Position numbers and translations under genes: made by a program. Below are positions 63,216-64,000 of a stretch of 64,000 bases of DNA, one piece after another (position 1 is the first letter of the stretch; every line of letters begins with the position of its first letter). The notes under the pieces are model-generated. The model was not told where the DNA came from, searched no databases, and saw nothing but the letters and a program-made list of their open reading frames with translations. The stretch comes from Cristatella mucedo (taxonomy: Eukaryota; Bryozoa; Phylactolaemata; Cristatellidae): NCBI GenBank assembly GCA_009760855.2, contig WPIO01000091.1, forward strand, positions 1,331,001 through 1,395,000, written 5' to 3'.

Positions 63216-63782
63216 ATGGGGGCGACGGTAGGGGGAGGGGCGGCCATCGTTGCAGTCAGGAGAGATAACGCTGCTACGGAGTCCACGCTTACCATAAGCG
63301 GCGTAGGCCGCATCCGCCACTCACTGGAGCGCCTCTTTGGAAAGCCAAGAAGGAGCTACCTGGCCTGCCCGAAGTCCACTGACGGCCTTTCCGGAGGGAG
63401 ACTAAGGTCGCGCAACGACGGCATTCCGGATAGCGATTTAACCAGACGGCTCGGGTGTCTTACACCGCTCTTCTCACGACGCCGCGATGGTGGCGTTGGT
63501 GGCAGTGCTAGCAATCGCCGCGAAGGAGCGGTGCAAGGGGACCGTCGCCTCCCGATGGCCTACGACCTCCCCCCTTCATCCCGATTCGATGTATGGCGGC
63601 GGAAGCTGCCCAGCGGCAGCGCGGTCGAGCTAGTGACTACCGCTCGCTACCGAATGGCGGATCCGAACTGCTACAAACGTAGCGGCGTAGTGGCTTCCGC
63701 GTCCGGACAGAACTACTTGGCCGCAGACGCAGAAGTCGTTACGGCGTCTTACTCCCAAGAAATGTGCGACAAATACCAGTGA
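63216..63782 (+). CDS. Unrecognised ORF, 188 codons
   Basis: Open frame from ATG to TGA in GC-rich sequence just after a SINE-B tail. The predicted protein is basic in its middle (GKPRRSY, SRRRDGG) and ends SYSQEMCDKYQ. I recognise no domain, signal peptide or membrane segment. The frame extends upstream through the SINE's ATT repeat, so the start is uncertain. It could be an exon of an upstream gene, part of a retroelement, or chance. Confidence 0.3.
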   Translation: MGATVGGGAAIVAVRRDNAATESTLTISGVGRIRHSLERLFGKPRRSYLACPKSTDGLSGGRLRSRNDGIPDSDLTRRLGCLTPLFSRRRDGGVGGSASNRREGAVQGDRRLPMAYDLPPSSRFDVWRRKLPSGSAVELVTTARYRMADPNCYKRSGVVASASGQNYLAADAEVVTASYSQEMCDKYQ

Positions 63783-64000
63783 CACCCCGAGCCTTGCCTG
63801 TATCGCGGCTAGCGACTTGTAGGTGACGCACCGATGGACGAAGGTCCGTTTACAGTAGCGGAAGAGGCTACGGAAGCACTGAAGAGCGCCCTTCGTACGA
63901 TAGAGTATTAACTCCGCATCCACTGCCTAGAGAAGCCTAGTTAGAGCAACGGATGGCGTACATGCGCTCTCGCACGACGCCCGGAGTGCTTGACCCGAGA

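Noticed and set aside
63834..63911. 26-codon ORF (TVAEEATEALKSALRTIEY) faintly like retroelement polymerase phrases
   Set aside because: Too short and the likeness is vague; no flanking motif supports it.

Overview
The window looks like animal (metazoan) nuclear DNA. It has spliced exons with GT-AG borders, many CA, GA, CT and AT microsatellites, tRNA-derived SINEs and broken non-LTR retrotransposons. One gene dominates: a type IV (basement-membrane) collagen alpha chain on the minus strand. It runs from a start codon at 57498 to a stop at 5387. I could place 25 coding exons whose phases join without a gap, giving a predicted chain of 1169 residues. The species cannot be named. The C-terminal domain is a clear collagen IV NC1 with 12 cysteines and both sulfilimine crosslink residues, which suggests a eumetazoan. 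The sequence is far from the vertebrate chains, so an invertebrate is likely.

Layout, left to right. 1-5386 lies beyond the 3' end of the coding region and holds LINE remains, a SINE and unclassified sequence. 5387-15537 carries the four NC1 exons, separated by 3-kb introns full of LINE and SINE remains. 15649-26897 carries the dense 3' half of the triple helix, where nearly all exons split a Gly codon. 27941-45008 carries the 5' half of the helix (Gly-first exons, multiples of 9 bp) and the cysteine cluster of the 7S region. 45009-56532 is an 11.5-kb intron. 56533-57498 carries an acidic N-terminal exon and the signal-peptide exon, inside a GC- and CpG-rich tract of roughly 54.2-59.1 kb. 57.5-64 kb is upstream: promoter candidates, SINEs (one nested in another), LINE pieces and one unexplained 188-codon ORF.

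The predicted protein is a secreted chain: signal peptide, acidic 52-residue stretch, three-cysteine 7S-like cluster, interrupted Gly-X-Y helix of about 840 residues, and NC1. By family knowledge such chains trimerise through NC1, join NC1-to-NC1 and 7S-to-7S, and form the basement-membrane network. No second collagen gene is seen in the 6.5 kb upstream, although collagen IV genes are often paired head to head.

The repeats fall into a few families: SINE-A (tRNA-like head, body related to GCCGTTAAGGCTCTTCTG), SINE-B (tRNA-like head with a tail shared with a LINE), LINE-A (tail ACAGACGGAGATACATTACA) and LINE-B (hairpin tail followed by ATT repeats). Repeat borders are given to within about 10-20 bp.
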